A stretch of 64,000 nt of DNA from assembly GCA_024234265.1 (NCBI GenBank), contig JACKOM010000006.1, forward strand, positions 76,600-140,599, in the 5' to 3' direction. The DNA is from Oceanospirillaceae bacterium (GTDB lineage Bacteria; Pseudomonadota; Gammaproteobacteria; Pseudomonadales; Oceanobacteraceae). The stretch's first letter is position 1. The number at the start of each line of letters is the position of its first letter. Positions 16,146 to 24,958 of the stretch are shown in pieces. The translations under genes and the position numbers were made by a program. The notes below the pieces were generated by a model. The model was not told where the DNA came from and did no database searches. It was given only the letters and a program-made list of their open reading frames with translations.

Positions 16146-17435
16146 ATGTTAGATATCCGTAAAGTCCGTGAAAACCCGGAACTTATTGCAACTAAACTGA
16201 AAACCAAACGTTTTGAGTTTGATGTCGAAGCTTTTGCCAAATGGGATGCCATTCGCCGTGATGCAGACGTTTTTTCCCAGAGTCTGCAGGCAGAGAAAAA
16301 TGCTGCCTCCAAACAAATTGGTGTTTTAAAGCAGCAAGGTATGTCGATTGATGAAGCCAAAGCAAAAGTGGCAGAAACCCTTGCAAAAATCGACGCGCAA
16401 TTAAAAGACGCGGAAGCCAAAGCCAAAGAAGCTTCTGATGTGCTGACCACCATGCTGATGGCAACGCCAAATATTCCGGATGATTCGGTGCCCGCCGGTG
16501 CCAGCGAGGACGATAACGTTGAAGTGCGTCGCTGGGGTACACCTAAAGCATTTGCATTTGAAGCTAAAGATCACGTGGATCTCGGCGCAGGTGTGAATGG
16601 TATCGATTTTGAAACCGCCACCAAGATTACCGGCTCCCGCTTTGCTGTGATGCAAGGGCAGGTTGCCCGCTTGCACCGTGCGTTGATTCAGCTGATGCTC
16701 AATACCCACACAGAAGAGCACGGCTACGAAGAGGTGTACGTGCCTTATATGGTCAATGCCGACAGCCTGCGTGGCACTGGTCAGCTGCCTAAATTTGAAG
16801 AAGACCTCTTCAAAGTGCCCTTTGGTGATCAGCAGTATTATCTGATTCCAACGGCGGAGGTTCCGGTCACCAATATTGCCCGTGACCGCATATTTGAAGC
16901 CAAAGAAATCCCTGTGCGTTATGCCTGCCATACCCCTTGCTTCCGCAGTGAGGCGGGCAGTTATGGGCGTGATACCCGCGGCATGATCCGTCAGCACCAG
17001 TTTGAGAAAGTTGAGCTGGTGATGCTGGTTAATCCGCAAGAGAGCATGGCTCAGCTAGAAGCATTAACCGGTCACGCCGAAAAAATTCTGCAGAAACTCG
17101 AATTACCGTACCGCGTAGTGAAATTGTGCGGTGGCGATTTAGGTTTCTCTGCATCATTGACCTACGACATTGAGGTTTGGCTGCCAGGTCAGCAAAAATA
17201 CCGGGAAATTTCTTCCTGCAGCAGTTTCCATGATTACCAGGCCCGCCGTATGCAGGCCCGCTGGCGTAATCCGGAAACCGGTAAGCCTGAATTATTGCAC
17301 ACATTAAATGGTTCAGGTCTGGCTGTGGGGCGTACTCTGGTTGCAGTGCTGGAAAATTATCAGGAAGCCGATGGCCGTATCCGTATTCCTGAAGTACTGA
17401 AACCTTATATGAATGGCGCAGAATACATAGGTTAA
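16146..17435 (+). CDS. serS: Seryl-tRNA synthetase
   Basis: This 429-residue class II synthetase has an N-terminal tRNA-binding coiled coil (about 1-105, Lys/Ala/Glu-rich) and a catalytic domain with motif 2 (CFRSEAGSYGRDTRGMIRQHQF) and motif 3 (NGSGLAVGRTLVAVLENYQ). It charges tRNA-Ser; a tRNA-Ser(TGA) gene lies at 23747. It has normal length for the family. The gap to cysG is 4 bases, so the two are probably cotranscribed. Confidence 0.97.
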   Translation: MLDIRKVRENPELIATKLKTKRFEFDVEAFAKWDAIRRDADVFSQSLQAEKNAASKQIGVLKQQGMSIDEAKAKVAETLAKIDAQLKDAEAKAKEASDVLTTMLMATPNIPDDSVPAGASEDDNVEVRRWGTPKAFAFEAKDHVDLGAGVNGIDFETATKITGSRFAVMQGQVARLHRALIQLMLNTHTEEHGYEEVYVPYMVNADSLRGTGQLPKFEEDLFKVPFGDQQYYLIPTAEVPVTNIARDRIFEAKEIPVRYACHTPCFRSEAGSYGRDTRGMIRQHQFEKVELVMLVNPQESMAQLEALTGHAEKILQKLELPYRVVKLCGGDLGFSASLTYDIEVWLPGQQKYREISSCSSFHDYQARRMQARWRNPETGKPELLHTLNGSGLAVGRTLVAVLENYQEADGRIRIPEVLKPYMNGAEYIG

Positions 17436-17439
17436 GCAC

Positions 17440-18831
17440 ATGGATTTATTACCTCTCTTTTTTGACCTCAAGGGTAAAGATGTACTGGTTGTAGGCGGGG
17501 GAGAGGTTGCTCTGCGTAAAGCAGGCATGTTGATCCGTGCCGGCGCTGTGGTTGAGTTGGTTGCCCATGAAATTCTGCCGGATCTTGCTGAGGCTGTTGC
17601 GGCAGCGGGTGGGCAGAATTGCATCGGTGATTACAGCGCAGGGCGTTTGCAGGGCAAAACCCTAGTGGTTGCTGCTACGGATGATGACATCCTGAATCGT
17701 CAGGTGTCAGAGGATGCAAAAGCTGCCAATGTGCCTGTGAATGTGGTGGATTGCCCTGCGTTATGTACCTTTGTATTTCCTGCCATCGTTGATCGCTCCC
17801 CGCTTGTGGCAGCTATCTCTTCCGGTGGTGCATCCCCTGTGCTGGCACGTATGCTGCGCGCAAAACTGGAAACCACTATTCCCGCTGCATTTGGTGAACT
17901 TGCTGAATTACTCGGCGCCCATCGCGATAAGGTGAAAGCCAAATTTTCCCATATCAATCGTCGCCGTGAATTTTGGGAAGATGTACTAGAAGGCCCTGTT
18001 GCGGAATTGGCTTTGTCAGGCCAGATGGTTCAGGCGAAAAAAGTGCTGCAGGATATGCTTGATGCGCCTACCGAAGATAAACAAGTGGGCGAGGTGTATC
18101 TGGTAGGTGCAGGCCCTGGTGACCCGGATTTATTGACGTTCAAAGCTTTGCGCCTGATGCAAAAAGCGGATGTGGTTTTATACGATCGCTTAGTGTCTGA
18201 ACCTATTCTGGATATGTGTCGTCGTGATGCGAAACGTATTTATGTCGGCAAAGCGCGCTCTGATCACGCGGTGCCGCAGGATGAAATCAACCAGCGTTTA
18301 ATTGATTTGGCAAAAGAAGGTCATCGCGTTTTACGTTTAAAAGGCGGAGATCCTTTTATTTTCGGGCGCGGCGGTGAAGAAATTGCCGGCCTTGCGGCAG
18401 AGGGCATTCCATTTCAGGTTGTGCCGGGTATTACCGCCGCAGCCGGTTGCGCCGCTTACTCCGGCATTCCATTAACCCATCGTGACTATGCACAATCAGT
18501 GCGTTTCGTGACGGGGCATTTAAAGGATAATTCTACTGATCTGCCATGGGGTGAGCTTGTTCATCCCCATCAGACCGTGGTGTTTTATATGGGCTTGATG
18601 GGGCTTCCTGTCATTTGCCAGCAATTACAAGCCCATGGTATGTCAGCTGATATGCCGATTGCCCTGGTGCAAAAGGGTACCACCAAAGACCACAAGGTGG
18701 TGATTGGTACGCTCTCGACCATGGTGGATATCGTTAAAAATCAACAGGTTGTGGCGCCAACCCTGATTATCGTCGGAGAAGTCGTGAAGCTGCACAATAC
18801 CCTCAGTTGGTATAACAACGAAAAGTCATAA
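17440..18831 (+). CDS. cysG: Siroheme synthase CysG (trifunctional)
   Basis: This is a 463-residue fusion. The N-terminal precorrin-2 dehydrogenase/ferrochelatase module (about 1-205) has the NAD-binding glycine loop VVGGGEVALRKAGML. The C-terminal uroporphyrinogen-III methyltransferase (about 215-460) has VGAGPGDPDLLTFKALRLM, RLKGGDPFIFGRGGEE and VVPGITAA. Together they turn uroporphyrinogen III into siroheme for sulfite and nitrite reductases. The serS-cysG order matches Pseudomonas. No sulfur-assimilation gene is adjacent here. Confidence 0.96.
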   Translation: MDLLPLFFDLKGKDVLVVGGGEVALRKAGMLIRAGAVVELVAHEILPDLAEAVAAAGGQNCIGDYSAGRLQGKTLVVAATDDDILNRQVSEDAKAANVPVNVVDCPALCTFVFPAIVDRSPLVAAISSGGASPVLARMLRAKLETTIPAAFGELAELLGAHRDKVKAKFSHINRRREFWEDVLEGPVAELALSGQMVQAKKVLQDMLDAPTEDKQVGEVYLVGAGPGDPDLLTFKALRLMQKADVVLYDRLVSEPILDMCRRDAKRIYVGKARSDHAVPQDEINQRLIDLAKEGHRVLRLKGGDPFIFGRGGEEIAGLAAEGIPFQVVPGITAAAGCAAYSGIPLTHRDYAQSVRFVTGHLKDNSTDLPWGELVHPHQTVVFYMGLMGLPVICQQLQAHGMSADMPIALVQKGTTKDHKVVIGTLSTMVDIVKNQQVVAPTLIIVGEVVKLHNTLSWYNNEKS

Positions 18832-18911
18832 TAAATTCGACCTCTCTCCATCCTTGGCTATGCTAATACTAGTAAGCATCCATAGGGATACGGACGGAGC
18901 TGAGGTCCTAT

Positions 18912-20531
18912 ATGAATTGGTTGAGCCGCATATCCATAAAAGCCAAGATACTGTTTATCCCAGCGATAGCGGTGGTTGGCTTTTTGGCGAGTCTGGCATT
19001 GAATGCCGTTATCAATAGTGCAAATTCTGAACGCCTGGCAGATATTCAGGATCTGTATTTCCCTGTAGTGCAGTCATCGCGTGAAAACATTGTTCGCCTT
19101 AATCGTGTGGAAGAGCTGTTTAATGCAGCGGTCAGCACTGGTGAGGCAGATATGCTCGATGGTGCCCGCAAAACCTTCAAAGAAATGCATGACAAGATCA
19201 TTGAGCAGCAAAAGTTGTGGCCTGCACAGCAGCAAGCGCTGGATGATATTGAGCGTGCAAGTACTCAGTATTTTGATGTTGGCCTCAAATTATCGGCCGG
19301 TATGATCGAGGGTAATCTTAACCCATCCGAAATGCCCCGCCTGATTGAAGAGATGAATCAAAAGCTCAGTATGCTCAAACGCATGATGACGTCTTTAAAT
19401 GAAAATGCCTTGGGCGCCTTCCAGAAGACCGTCGAAGAATCAAACAACGCTGCGCAAAATGCGCTGTTTATGACAATTGTCGTGAGCTTAGTTTCTATTC
19501 TGGTAATAGTAACTATCAGTGGCAGTATTGTGTTAATGATTACCCGCAACCTGAGTTTGATGCTGGATTCGTTACGTGACATTGCACAGGGTGAAGGTGA
19601 TTTAACCAAACGTATTCGTCAGAGCAGTGAAGATGAAATCGGCTCGCTGGTGCACTGGTTTAACCTGTTTATGGATAAGCTGCATACCAGTATTAATGAA
19701 GTGGTCAAGGCGATTGATCCGCTAGCCCGTGTATCGACTGATCTGGGTGACATGACAACCAAAACCCGTCAGATTACCGAAGAGCAAAGTCGTGCGACCG
19801 ATGAAGTTACCCGTTCTGTTGATGATATGTTCCGCAGTGTGCAAAACATTGCGCAAAATGCGTCGAGTGCTGCCAGTGCTGCCCGTGAGGCGGATAACGA
19901 GGCGAAATCAGGGCGTAGTGTGGTAACCCAGTCTGTTGAATCGATTAATGATCTGGCCAATGAAGTTGAGCGTGCTGCTGAGGTTATTCGTAAGCTTGAA
20001 TCGGATGCGGAAAACGTCGGCACAATTTTGGATGTTATTAAAGGTATTGCTGAGCAGACAAACTTGCTGGCATTAAACGCGGCAATTGAAGCAGCGCGGG
20101 CGGGTGAGCAGGGCAGGGGCTTTGCGGTGGTGGCTGATGAAGTGCGCACTTTAGCTTCCCGAACCCAGGATTCGACCCAGGAAATTCAAAAGGTAATTGA
20201 AGAACTGCAGGGTGCTGCGCGTTCTGCGGTGGAGGTAATGGCTCATTCCCAGGATCAGGCACGCTCCAGTGTGGATCATGCGGCGAAAACAGATTCGTCC
20301 CTTGCAACTATTACTGAAAAAGTGGGTTCAATTACGCGCATGAATACTGAAATTGCCCACGCCACAGGTGAGCAGGAAAAAGTGAGTACATCCATTAAAC
20401 ACAACGTCGATGGTATTCGTACTAATGCAGATGCGGCAGTAAAAAATGTGCAGGAAGTGGAAGTGGCGAGTGAATCCCTGCTTTCGATTTCAAATAAACT
20501 GCGTTCAATAACCAGTCAATTTAAAGTTTAA
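18912..20531 (+). CDS. Methyl-accepting chemotaxis protein
   Basis: The 539-residue receptor has membrane helix 1 (about 12-33), a periplasmic helical-bundle sensor of about 150 residues, helix 2 (about 183-210), HAMP (about 212-265) and a cytoplasmic signalling hairpin. The hairpin tip EQTNLLALNAAIEAARAG is near residue 380, followed by GRGFAVVADEVRTLASR. There is no C-terminal NWETF-type CheR pentapeptide. The sensor ligand is unknown. It stands alone between cysG and a bidirectional terminator, with 80 bases of leader, and no chemotaxis genes are adjacent. Confidence 0.95.
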   Translation: MNWLSRISIKAKILFIPAIAVVGFLASLALNAVINSANSERLADIQDLYFPVVQSSRENIVRLNRVEELFNAAVSTGEADMLDGARKTFKEMHDKIIEQQKLWPAQQQALDDIERASTQYFDVGLKLSAGMIEGNLNPSEMPRLIEEMNQKLSMLKRMMTSLNENALGAFQKTVEESNNAAQNALFMTIVVSLVSILVIVTISGSIVLMITRNLSLMLDSLRDIAQGEGDLTKRIRQSSEDEIGSLVHWFNLFMDKLHTSINEVVKAIDPLARVSTDLGDMTTKTRQITEEQSRATDEVTRSVDDMFRSVQNIAQNASSAASAAREADNEAKSGRSVVTQSVESINDLANEVERAAEVIRKLESDAENVGTILDVIKGIAEQTNLLALNAAIEAARAGEQGRGFAVVADEVRTLASRTQDSTQEIQKVIEELQGAARSAVEVMAHSQDQARSSVDHAAKTDSSLATITEKVGSITRMNTEIAHATGEQEKVSTSIKHNVDGIRTNADAAVKNVQEVEVASESLLSISNKLRSITSQFKV

Positions 20532-20551
20532 ATTTGTGCTTAAGCAGTAAT

Positions 20552-20581
20552 AAAAAATGCGGCTAATGCCGCATTTTTTAT
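20552..20581. terminator. Bidirectional terminator between the MCP and trpD2 genes
   Basis: AAAAAATGCGGC-TAAT-GCCGCATTTTTT forms a stem with A and T tracts on both sides. It can end the chemoreceptor (forward) and the tus-trpD2 operon (reverse, last stop codon at 20578). Confidence 0.9.
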
Positions 20582-21573
20582 TTCAGGCGCTCAGGGTTGC
20601 GTTGTTGCCACCAGTTTTCTGCAATGTTGATGCAGTCCTGTTGGGTTTCTGCTTTGCCCATCAGGCGTGCAATAAATGCGAGGGTGCCAATCACGGCTGC
20701 GCGGGCGTATTCATCGAAAGCGTCATCCTGCCAGAGTGCACGCAGATTGTTTAAATCAAGTGATTCGGGTTTAACGTGGCGGCGTTCAAACATGCTTGGC
20801 CAGGTTTCTTCGATAAGTTCACCATTAAAACAATGCTGCATGATGGATGGTGCATCTGGGTTGCGTTCTATTTCACCGCCTTCACCCTTGATAATGGATG
20901 CGCGTGGATAATGCAGCAGGTTGGCAGATAATTGATGAGAGCTACCATATCCGGGGTGGAAGATACCCTGTGCAACGCAGGGCGCATTTAATGGGTTTAA
21001 CATGCGCGAAAAACTATGCACTGGGGAGCGCAGGCCAAAGGTGTTGCGTAATTCAATAATACGGTGCAGCTCAGGGCTCATGAATTCCATGGGTAAATAA
21101 CAAAACCCTTGTGATTGCATGTGTTGTTCTGCTTCCTGCCAGTTGCTCGCACTTAAAAAACCCAGCGTCTTAAGTGTGCTTTGGGTGTAAATGCGTCCTT
21201 CGGTATGGCCTTCGGCGCCATGCATGAAAATTTTATAGCCGTTATCTGCAAGGCAAAAAACCGCCAATAAATACCAGGGCAGATGACGGCGTTTACCTGC
21301 GTAGGATGACCAGTCTATGTCCGGCGTTATGCTGGAGTGTATGTTGCGGGTGATGTGGTTGCGTGCAGCCTGTGCAAAACCTGCCAATTCCTCACCGCTT
21401 TCTTCTTTCACGCGCAGCAACATCAGAAATGCGCCGAGTTGCACATCTTCAGTTTTACCGTCCAATATCATGCCCATAGCTTCAAGTGCTTCGGCATAAG
21501 TGAGGGAGCGTGAACCGCGGCGACCTTTACCGAGGATGCGTACATATTGTGCAAAAGGATGTTCGTGGTTCAT
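20578..21573 (-). CDS. TrpD2/YbiB-like glycosyl transferase family protein
   Basis: This 331-residue protein is related to anthranilate phosphoribosyltransferase (TrpD): an N-terminal helical domain (YAEALEAMGMILDGKTEDVQLGAF) is followed by a phosphoribosyltransferase-like fold. TrpD2/YbiB proteins lack TrpD activity and bind nucleic acids. The start at 21573 follows the tusE stop within a few bases; the longer frame from 21621 runs inside tusE. It is the last gene of the yccA-tusDCBE operon, where pseudomonads also have such a gene. The cellular function is unknown. Confidence 0.8.
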   Translation of the reverse strand: MNHEHPFAQYVRILGKGRRGSRSLTYAEALEAMGMILDGKTEDVQLGAFLMLLRVKEESGEELAGFAQAARNHITRNIHSSITPDIDWSSYAGKRRHLPWYLLAVFCLADNGYKIFMHGAEGHTEGRIYTQSTLKTLGFLSASNWQEAEQHMQSQGFCYLPMEFMSPELHRIIELRNTFGLRSPVHSFSRMLNPLNAPCVAQGIFHPGYGSSHQLSANLLHYPRASIIKGEGGEIERNPDAPSIMQHCFNGELIEETWPSMFERRHVKPESLDLNNLRALWQDDAFDEYARAAVIGTLAFIARLMGKAETQQDCINIAENWWQQRNPERLK

Positions 21574-21574
21574 A

Positions 21575-21883
21575 TCAGAAACAGTTCGCAGGTTTAGGCA
21601 GGCCAGCAATTTTGCTGGCAATTTTTGCCGGACTATCGGGGAAAAGACTTAGCAGATAAATGCTGTTACCTTTTTCTTCCCCGAGTTTTTGTTTAACGGT
21701 TTTTACAAGTGGGCGATTTGAGGGTGAGAGATCATATGTCTGGTAAAACTCGCGCACCAGCCAGATGATTTCCCAGTGTTCATGTGTTAATTCAATGCCT
21801 TCTTGCCCGGCGATAATTTTCGCCAGTTCTTCAGTCCAGCTTTCTGGGTTGGTGAGAAAGCCTTCTTTGTCGAAGTTATTCAT
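21575..21883 (-). CDS. tusE: Sulfur-relay protein TusE (DsrC family)
   Basis: This 102-residue DsrC-family protein has the C-terminal motif GLPKPANC, whose penultimate-position cysteine accepts persulfide from TusBCD and passes sulfur to MnmA. Only the last Cys of the two found in dissimilatory DsrC is present, consistent with TusE. HEHWEIIWLVREFY in the middle is the family's helix. The start overlaps the tusB stop by 4 bases (21880-21883). Confidence 0.94.
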   Translation of the reverse strand: MNNFDKEGFLTNPESWTEELAKIIAGQEGIELTHEHWEIIWLVREFYQTYDLSPSNRPLVKTVKQKLGEEKGNSIYLLSLFPDSPAKIASKIAGLPKPANCF

Positions 21884-22146
21884 AAATACCAGGTAACTGA
21901 TTTAGTGGTCTTGCAGACTAACTCAACAAATCCGCTGTCATTAATGACCTGTGCCGGATTATTTACTGTGACACCGCGTGCAGTGATATCTGCTTCTAAA
22001 AAAAAGCAGGTATGTTTTATGTTGCGTGTTTGAGGTTCAAGAAAAACAGCATTCTCTATAAACAGCAGCACGTCATCGGTGTTGGCAGTCTTCAGGCACT
22101 GCTCGAGAATATCACGGGAGCTGGTTTGCACTATGTGTAATATCAT
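21880..22146 (-). CDS. tusB: Sulfur-relay protein TusB (DsrH family)
   Basis: This 88-residue product begins MILHIVQTS, typical of TusB/DsrH, the third subunit of the TusBCD heterohexamer. The ATG at 22146 sits at the tusC stop; an earlier in-frame ATG (22215) lies inside tusC. Sequence conservation in TusB is low, so position between tusC and tusE is a large part of the support. Confidence 0.88.
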   Translation of the reverse strand: MILHIVQTSSRDILEQCLKTANTDDVLLFIENAVFLEPQTRNIKHTCFFLEADITARGVTVNNPAQVINDSGFVELVCKTTKSVTWYL

Positions 22147-22481
22147 CAGAAATTCACCAGGTGCTTTGAATTTTGCAGTAGCTCTTTTATTTGTTCTTGG
22201 CTGCAGCTGTGGCAATTAATCACAGGTGTGAAATCCAGGTTGTCACAAAAAATGTCTTCAATGCCATAAAGCTCCAGTGCACTTAACTGTTTGCTGAAGT
22301 TTTTTTGCTGTAAAAGCGTGCTGTCCTGTGCTGTTTTGAGGCACTGACGGCCGTCGCCAATAAATAAGATTGCGATTTTCTGGTCGTAAGCGGAGCAGGT
22401 CAGTATGTAATCAAGCCCTTCTTTTGCCCTGCTGCTGCCATAGGAGGCGGAATGGATGATGGTGAGAATATCGTATTTCAT
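22146..22481 (-). CDS. tusC: Sulfur-relay protein TusC (DsrF family)
   Basis: This 111-residue DsrE/F-fold subunit has the family features SASYGSSRAKEGLDYIL and FIGDGRQCL. It forms the TusBCD complex that receives persulfide from TusA and hands it to TusE. It overlaps tusD by 4 bases and abuts tusB, consistent with stoichiometric, coupled translation. Confidence 0.92.
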   Translation of the reverse strand: MKYDILTIIHSASYGSSRAKEGLDYILTCSAYDQKIAILFIGDGRQCLKTAQDSTLLQQKNFSKQLSALELYGIEDIFCDNLDFTPVINCHSCSQEQIKELLQNSKHLVNF

Positions 22482-22864
22482 GCAAAGCTCACCATGCGAT
22501 CGGAGTTGATTTGAGCGTCGAGAAGTTGCCCTAGACCTGATAATTCAAACGGAGCTTGCACATTAAATTGCGCTTTTGAATAACGGCTAGCTTCTGCCTG
22601 GTCCAGAATTCCGCGCTTAAGTGCTGCTGCGATACATACCACTAAGTCGATATTGTGTTTTTCTGCCAGTGTTTTCCATGCTGCATGCAGGTTTATTTCA
22701 TCCTGAGGGGGGCAGTTTAATTCGGAGGCTGCGTAGCAGGCATCCTGATAAAAAAATACGCGGTAAATCTCATGGCCGGCTGCGATGGCTGCATTGGCAA
22801 AGCGCAGGGCGCTGGTGTGGGATTGTGAACTGGGTGCGCTTTGTAATAAGAGGGATATTTTCAT
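22478..22864 (-). CDS. tusD: Sulfur-relay protein TusD (DsrE family)
   Basis: At 128 residues it is the same length as E. coli TusD. The sulfur-carrying cysteine is in VVCIAAALKRG (near residue 79), and the C-terminus LSGLGQLLDAQINSDRMVSF matches the family. It opens the tusDCBE run for U34 thiolation with MnmA (4143-5243). A terminator-like hairpin plus U tract ends directly at its start codon and no Shine-Dalgarno is visible, which is unusual for the first gene of a unit. Confidence 0.94.
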   Translation of the reverse strand: MKISLLLQSAPSSQSHTSALRFANAAIAAGHEIYRVFFYQDACYAASELNCPPQDEINLHAAWKTLAEKHNIDLVVCIAAALKRGILDQAEASRYSKAQFNVQAPFELSGLGQLLDAQINSDRMVSFA

Positions 22865-22890
22865 AAAAAATTTGGGGGCTTTCGCCCCCC
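22865..22890 (-). terminator. Hairpin and U tract between yccA and tusD
   Basis: On the reverse strand GGGGGC-GAAA-GCCCCC (22889 to 22874) is followed by AAATTTTTT, and the tusD ATG (22864) comes immediately after. This looks like an intrinsic terminator for yccA or an attenuator for tusDCBE. Confidence 0.7.
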
Positions 22891-22897
22891 TTTGTTA

Positions 22898-23584
22898 TTA
22901 GTCGTCGTTCGCTGCGCCAAGTAACTGCAGCAGGCTGACAAATAGCAATTTGATGTCTAAGAATAGTGAAAGTGTTGCGCGAATATAGTTGGTTTCACCA
23001 CCATTGATAATGCGACTGGTATCAAACAGGATTAAACCAGAAGCGATGATTGCGCCGCCGGCAGCAATGGCCAGGTGAAGTGCAGGCATGTGCAGGAAAA
23101 TATTTGCGATGCTTGCTACCAACATTACGATCAGGCCGGTTAACAGGAAACCGCGCATGTAAGAGAAATCTTTGCCGGACTTAATGGCATAGGCTGACAG
23201 GACAAGCGAAACCAGAGAAGTAGCAGCTAATGCCTGGGTTACGATTAATGCGCCGGCAGGTGATTTCAGGTAGGCACCAACCAGTGGGGCTAATGCAAGG
23301 CCTTCGATGCCCGTAAATGCGAAAATGAAAAATAAGCCTTTTGCGGAATCGGCGGTGCGGTCAACTACAAACAGAAGTCCGAAGCCGATCAGGCTGAAAA
23401 CCAATGCGGAAATGAAACCGAGGTTAAGTGCTATGCCGACCATGGTCATGATGGCCGCAAAGCCAATGGTCATGCCGAGAAGACCGTAGGTGTTGCGCAG
23501 TACCTTGTGGGCTGGAATTTCTTGTCCAAATGTCCCTTGTTGGATTGAAATTGCGTCGCTGCGATTGTCGTTTTGCCCGTGCAT
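22898..23584 (-). CDS. yccA: BAX inhibitor-1 family membrane protein YccA
   Basis: This 228-residue inner-membrane protein has about seven helices and the BI-1/YccA pattern (YGLLGMTIGFAA, ending with acidic residues after LSLFLDIKLLFVSLLQLLG). In E. coli YccA binds and restrains the membrane protease FtsH. The start at 23584 is set by AGGAG six bases upstream; longer frames lack one. It lies upstream of tusDCBE on the same strand, the same neighbourhood as in E. coli (yccA-tusE) and Pseudomonas. Confidence 0.92.
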   Translation of the reverse strand: MHGQNDNRSDAISIQQGTFGQEIPAHKVLRNTYGLLGMTIGFAAIMTMVGIALNLGFISALVFSLIGFGLLFVVDRTADSAKGLFFIFAFTGIEGLALAPLVGAYLKSPAGALIVTQALAATSLVSLVLSAYAIKSGKDFSYMRGFLLTGLIVMLVASIANIFLHMPALHLAIAAGGAIIASGLILFDTSRIINGGETNYIRATLSLFLDIKLLFVSLLQLLGAANDD

Positions 23585-23702
23585 AAACATCTCCTTTGAT
23601 GAGTGCTCTGATGATAGGGTTTTGCCGTTGGATTTCAAGGGTGGAAAGAAGTTTCAGTGGGGCGTATGTGCAACTAATTGACTGAAATGCTTATGTTTTT
23701 TG

Positions 23703-23730
23703 TTGACAGTCAAAAACTTCGCTGTAATAT
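23703..23730 (+). promoter_or_regulatory. Sigma-70 promoter for tRNA-Ser
   Basis: TTGACA (23703-23708) and TAATAT (23725-23730) are separated by 16 bases and lie 17 bases before the mature tRNA 5' end. Confidence 0.75.
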
Positions 23731-23746
23731 ACGCATCGCTCGCACC

Positions 23747-23836
23747 GGAGGGGTGGCAGAGTGGCTAAATGCACCGGTCTTGAAAACCGGCGAGGGGTTA
23801 AACCCTCCGAGAGTTCGAATCTCTCCTCCTCCGCCA
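23747..23836 (+). tRNA. serT: tRNA-Ser(TGA)
   Basis: This 90-base class II tRNA has acceptor stem GGAGGGG paired with CTCCTCC, anticodon loop CTTGAAA (anticodon TGA), a long variable arm, T-loop TTCGAAT and an encoded CCA. It reads UCA-type codons and is charged by SerS (16146). Confidence 0.97.
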
Positions 23837-23953
23837 TTTCCTTTCTGAAATCAAAGACCTGCGGTCTGCCATATCCCTGAAACAATAAACTCCAGCAATT
23901 AATCTCTGATTAACCACCTTATTTTATCTTCACTGTCTTGTGGTTATTCGTTT

Positions 23954-24886
23954 TCATTTGCCGGTTAGTGCGCGTATGTGTGCGTGTGCGCTGTTTGCTA
24001 AAGCTTCCAAATCATATCCGCCTTCCAACATCGAAATAATTCTGCCCTGGCAATAGGTTTGGGCAAGATCTTTAGTCAGGCGTGTTAACCAATCAAAGTC
24101 TTCCTCTATCAGATTTAATCCACCCAATGGGTCATCCTGGTGTGCATCAAAACCCGCTGATACCAGAATGAGTTCGGGCCTGAACTGGCTGATAGCGTTA
24201 AATATTTTGCTCTCACAATGCCGGCGGTACTCAATGCTTGAGCAGCCTTCCTGCAAAGGAATGTTGACGACATTTGCAGGTTGGTTGAAATAGTGGCTGA
24301 AAGGGTAGAGCGGGTGCTGAAAGGTGCTGACAATCAGTACGTGAGGGTTGTTACCCAGTGCTTCAATGGTGCCGTTACACTGGTGTACGTCAAAGTCGAA
24401 AATACAAACACGTTTGATGCCCATGCAATGAATGGCATGTTGAGCTGCGATAGCAATATTGTTCAGGAAACAAAAGCCTTTGCTTTTGGTGGGTTCCGCG
24501 TGGTGTCCGGGTGGGCGTACCGCGCAAAAAGCATTTTTATAATCCCCTCGCAGTACAGCTTCCACCGCCATGATGCCGGCCCCGGCTGCTTCAGTAGCGG
24601 CGTGTAACGTGTCACTGGCCATGGGGGTGTCTTCGGCTGCGAGTATGGTGCCTTTTTTGGGGGTTATCAGATGCAGTTGTTCAATATAGCGGGCCGTGTG
24701 TACACGTAATAATGCGTTTGTGTCTGCAGGTACGGCTGTCGCGTGGCCAAGGTCAGACCATAAGCCTGACTGGCGTAAAATTGTTTCAATCGACAGGGGG
24801 CGCAGGGGACTCTCGGGGTGGCTGGGCGGAATACTGTGATGATCCACCAGGCTTTGTGATACAAAGAGTGTCGCAGACATGGCCAT
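23954..24886 (-). CDS. Histone deacetylase family (class II-like) amidohydrolase
   Basis: This 310-residue zinc hydrolase is of the HDAC/acetylpolyamine amidohydrolase superfamily. Visible motifs are RPPGHHA (catalytic His pair), FCFLNNIAIA, the zinc-binding DFDVH, SAGFDAH (zinc Asp) and EGGY near the C-terminus. Bacterial members remove acetyl groups from small amines or proteins. After DFDVH the usual His-Gly is replaced by Gln-Cys; the zinc ligands themselves remain. It is divergent, with 72 bases between, from the Pat-like lysine acyltransferase gene, so an acylation-deacylation pairing is a reasonable inference. Met1 or Met3 could be the start; no ribosome binding site is clear. Confidence 0.9.
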   Translation of the reverse strand: MAMSATLFVSQSLVDHHSIPPSHPESPLRPLSIETILRQSGLWSDLGHATAVPADTNALLRVHTARYIEQLHLITPKKGTILAAEDTPMASDTLHAATEAAGAGIMAVEAVLRGDYKNAFCAVRPPGHHAEPTKSKGFCFLNNIAIAAQHAIHCMGIKRVCIFDFDVHQCNGTIEALGNNPHVLIVSTFQHPLYPFSHYFNQPANVVNIPLQEGCSSIEYRRHCESKIFNAISQFRPELILVSAGFDAHQDDPLGGLNLIEEDFDWLTRLTKDLAQTYCQGRIISMLEGGYDLEALANSAHAHIRALTGK

Positions 24887-24958
24887 TACTTGAGTATAAA
24901 GTCGCTAGTGTATATAACTGCCTGCTAAACACAAATAGCTGATATATCTGGATTTTGC

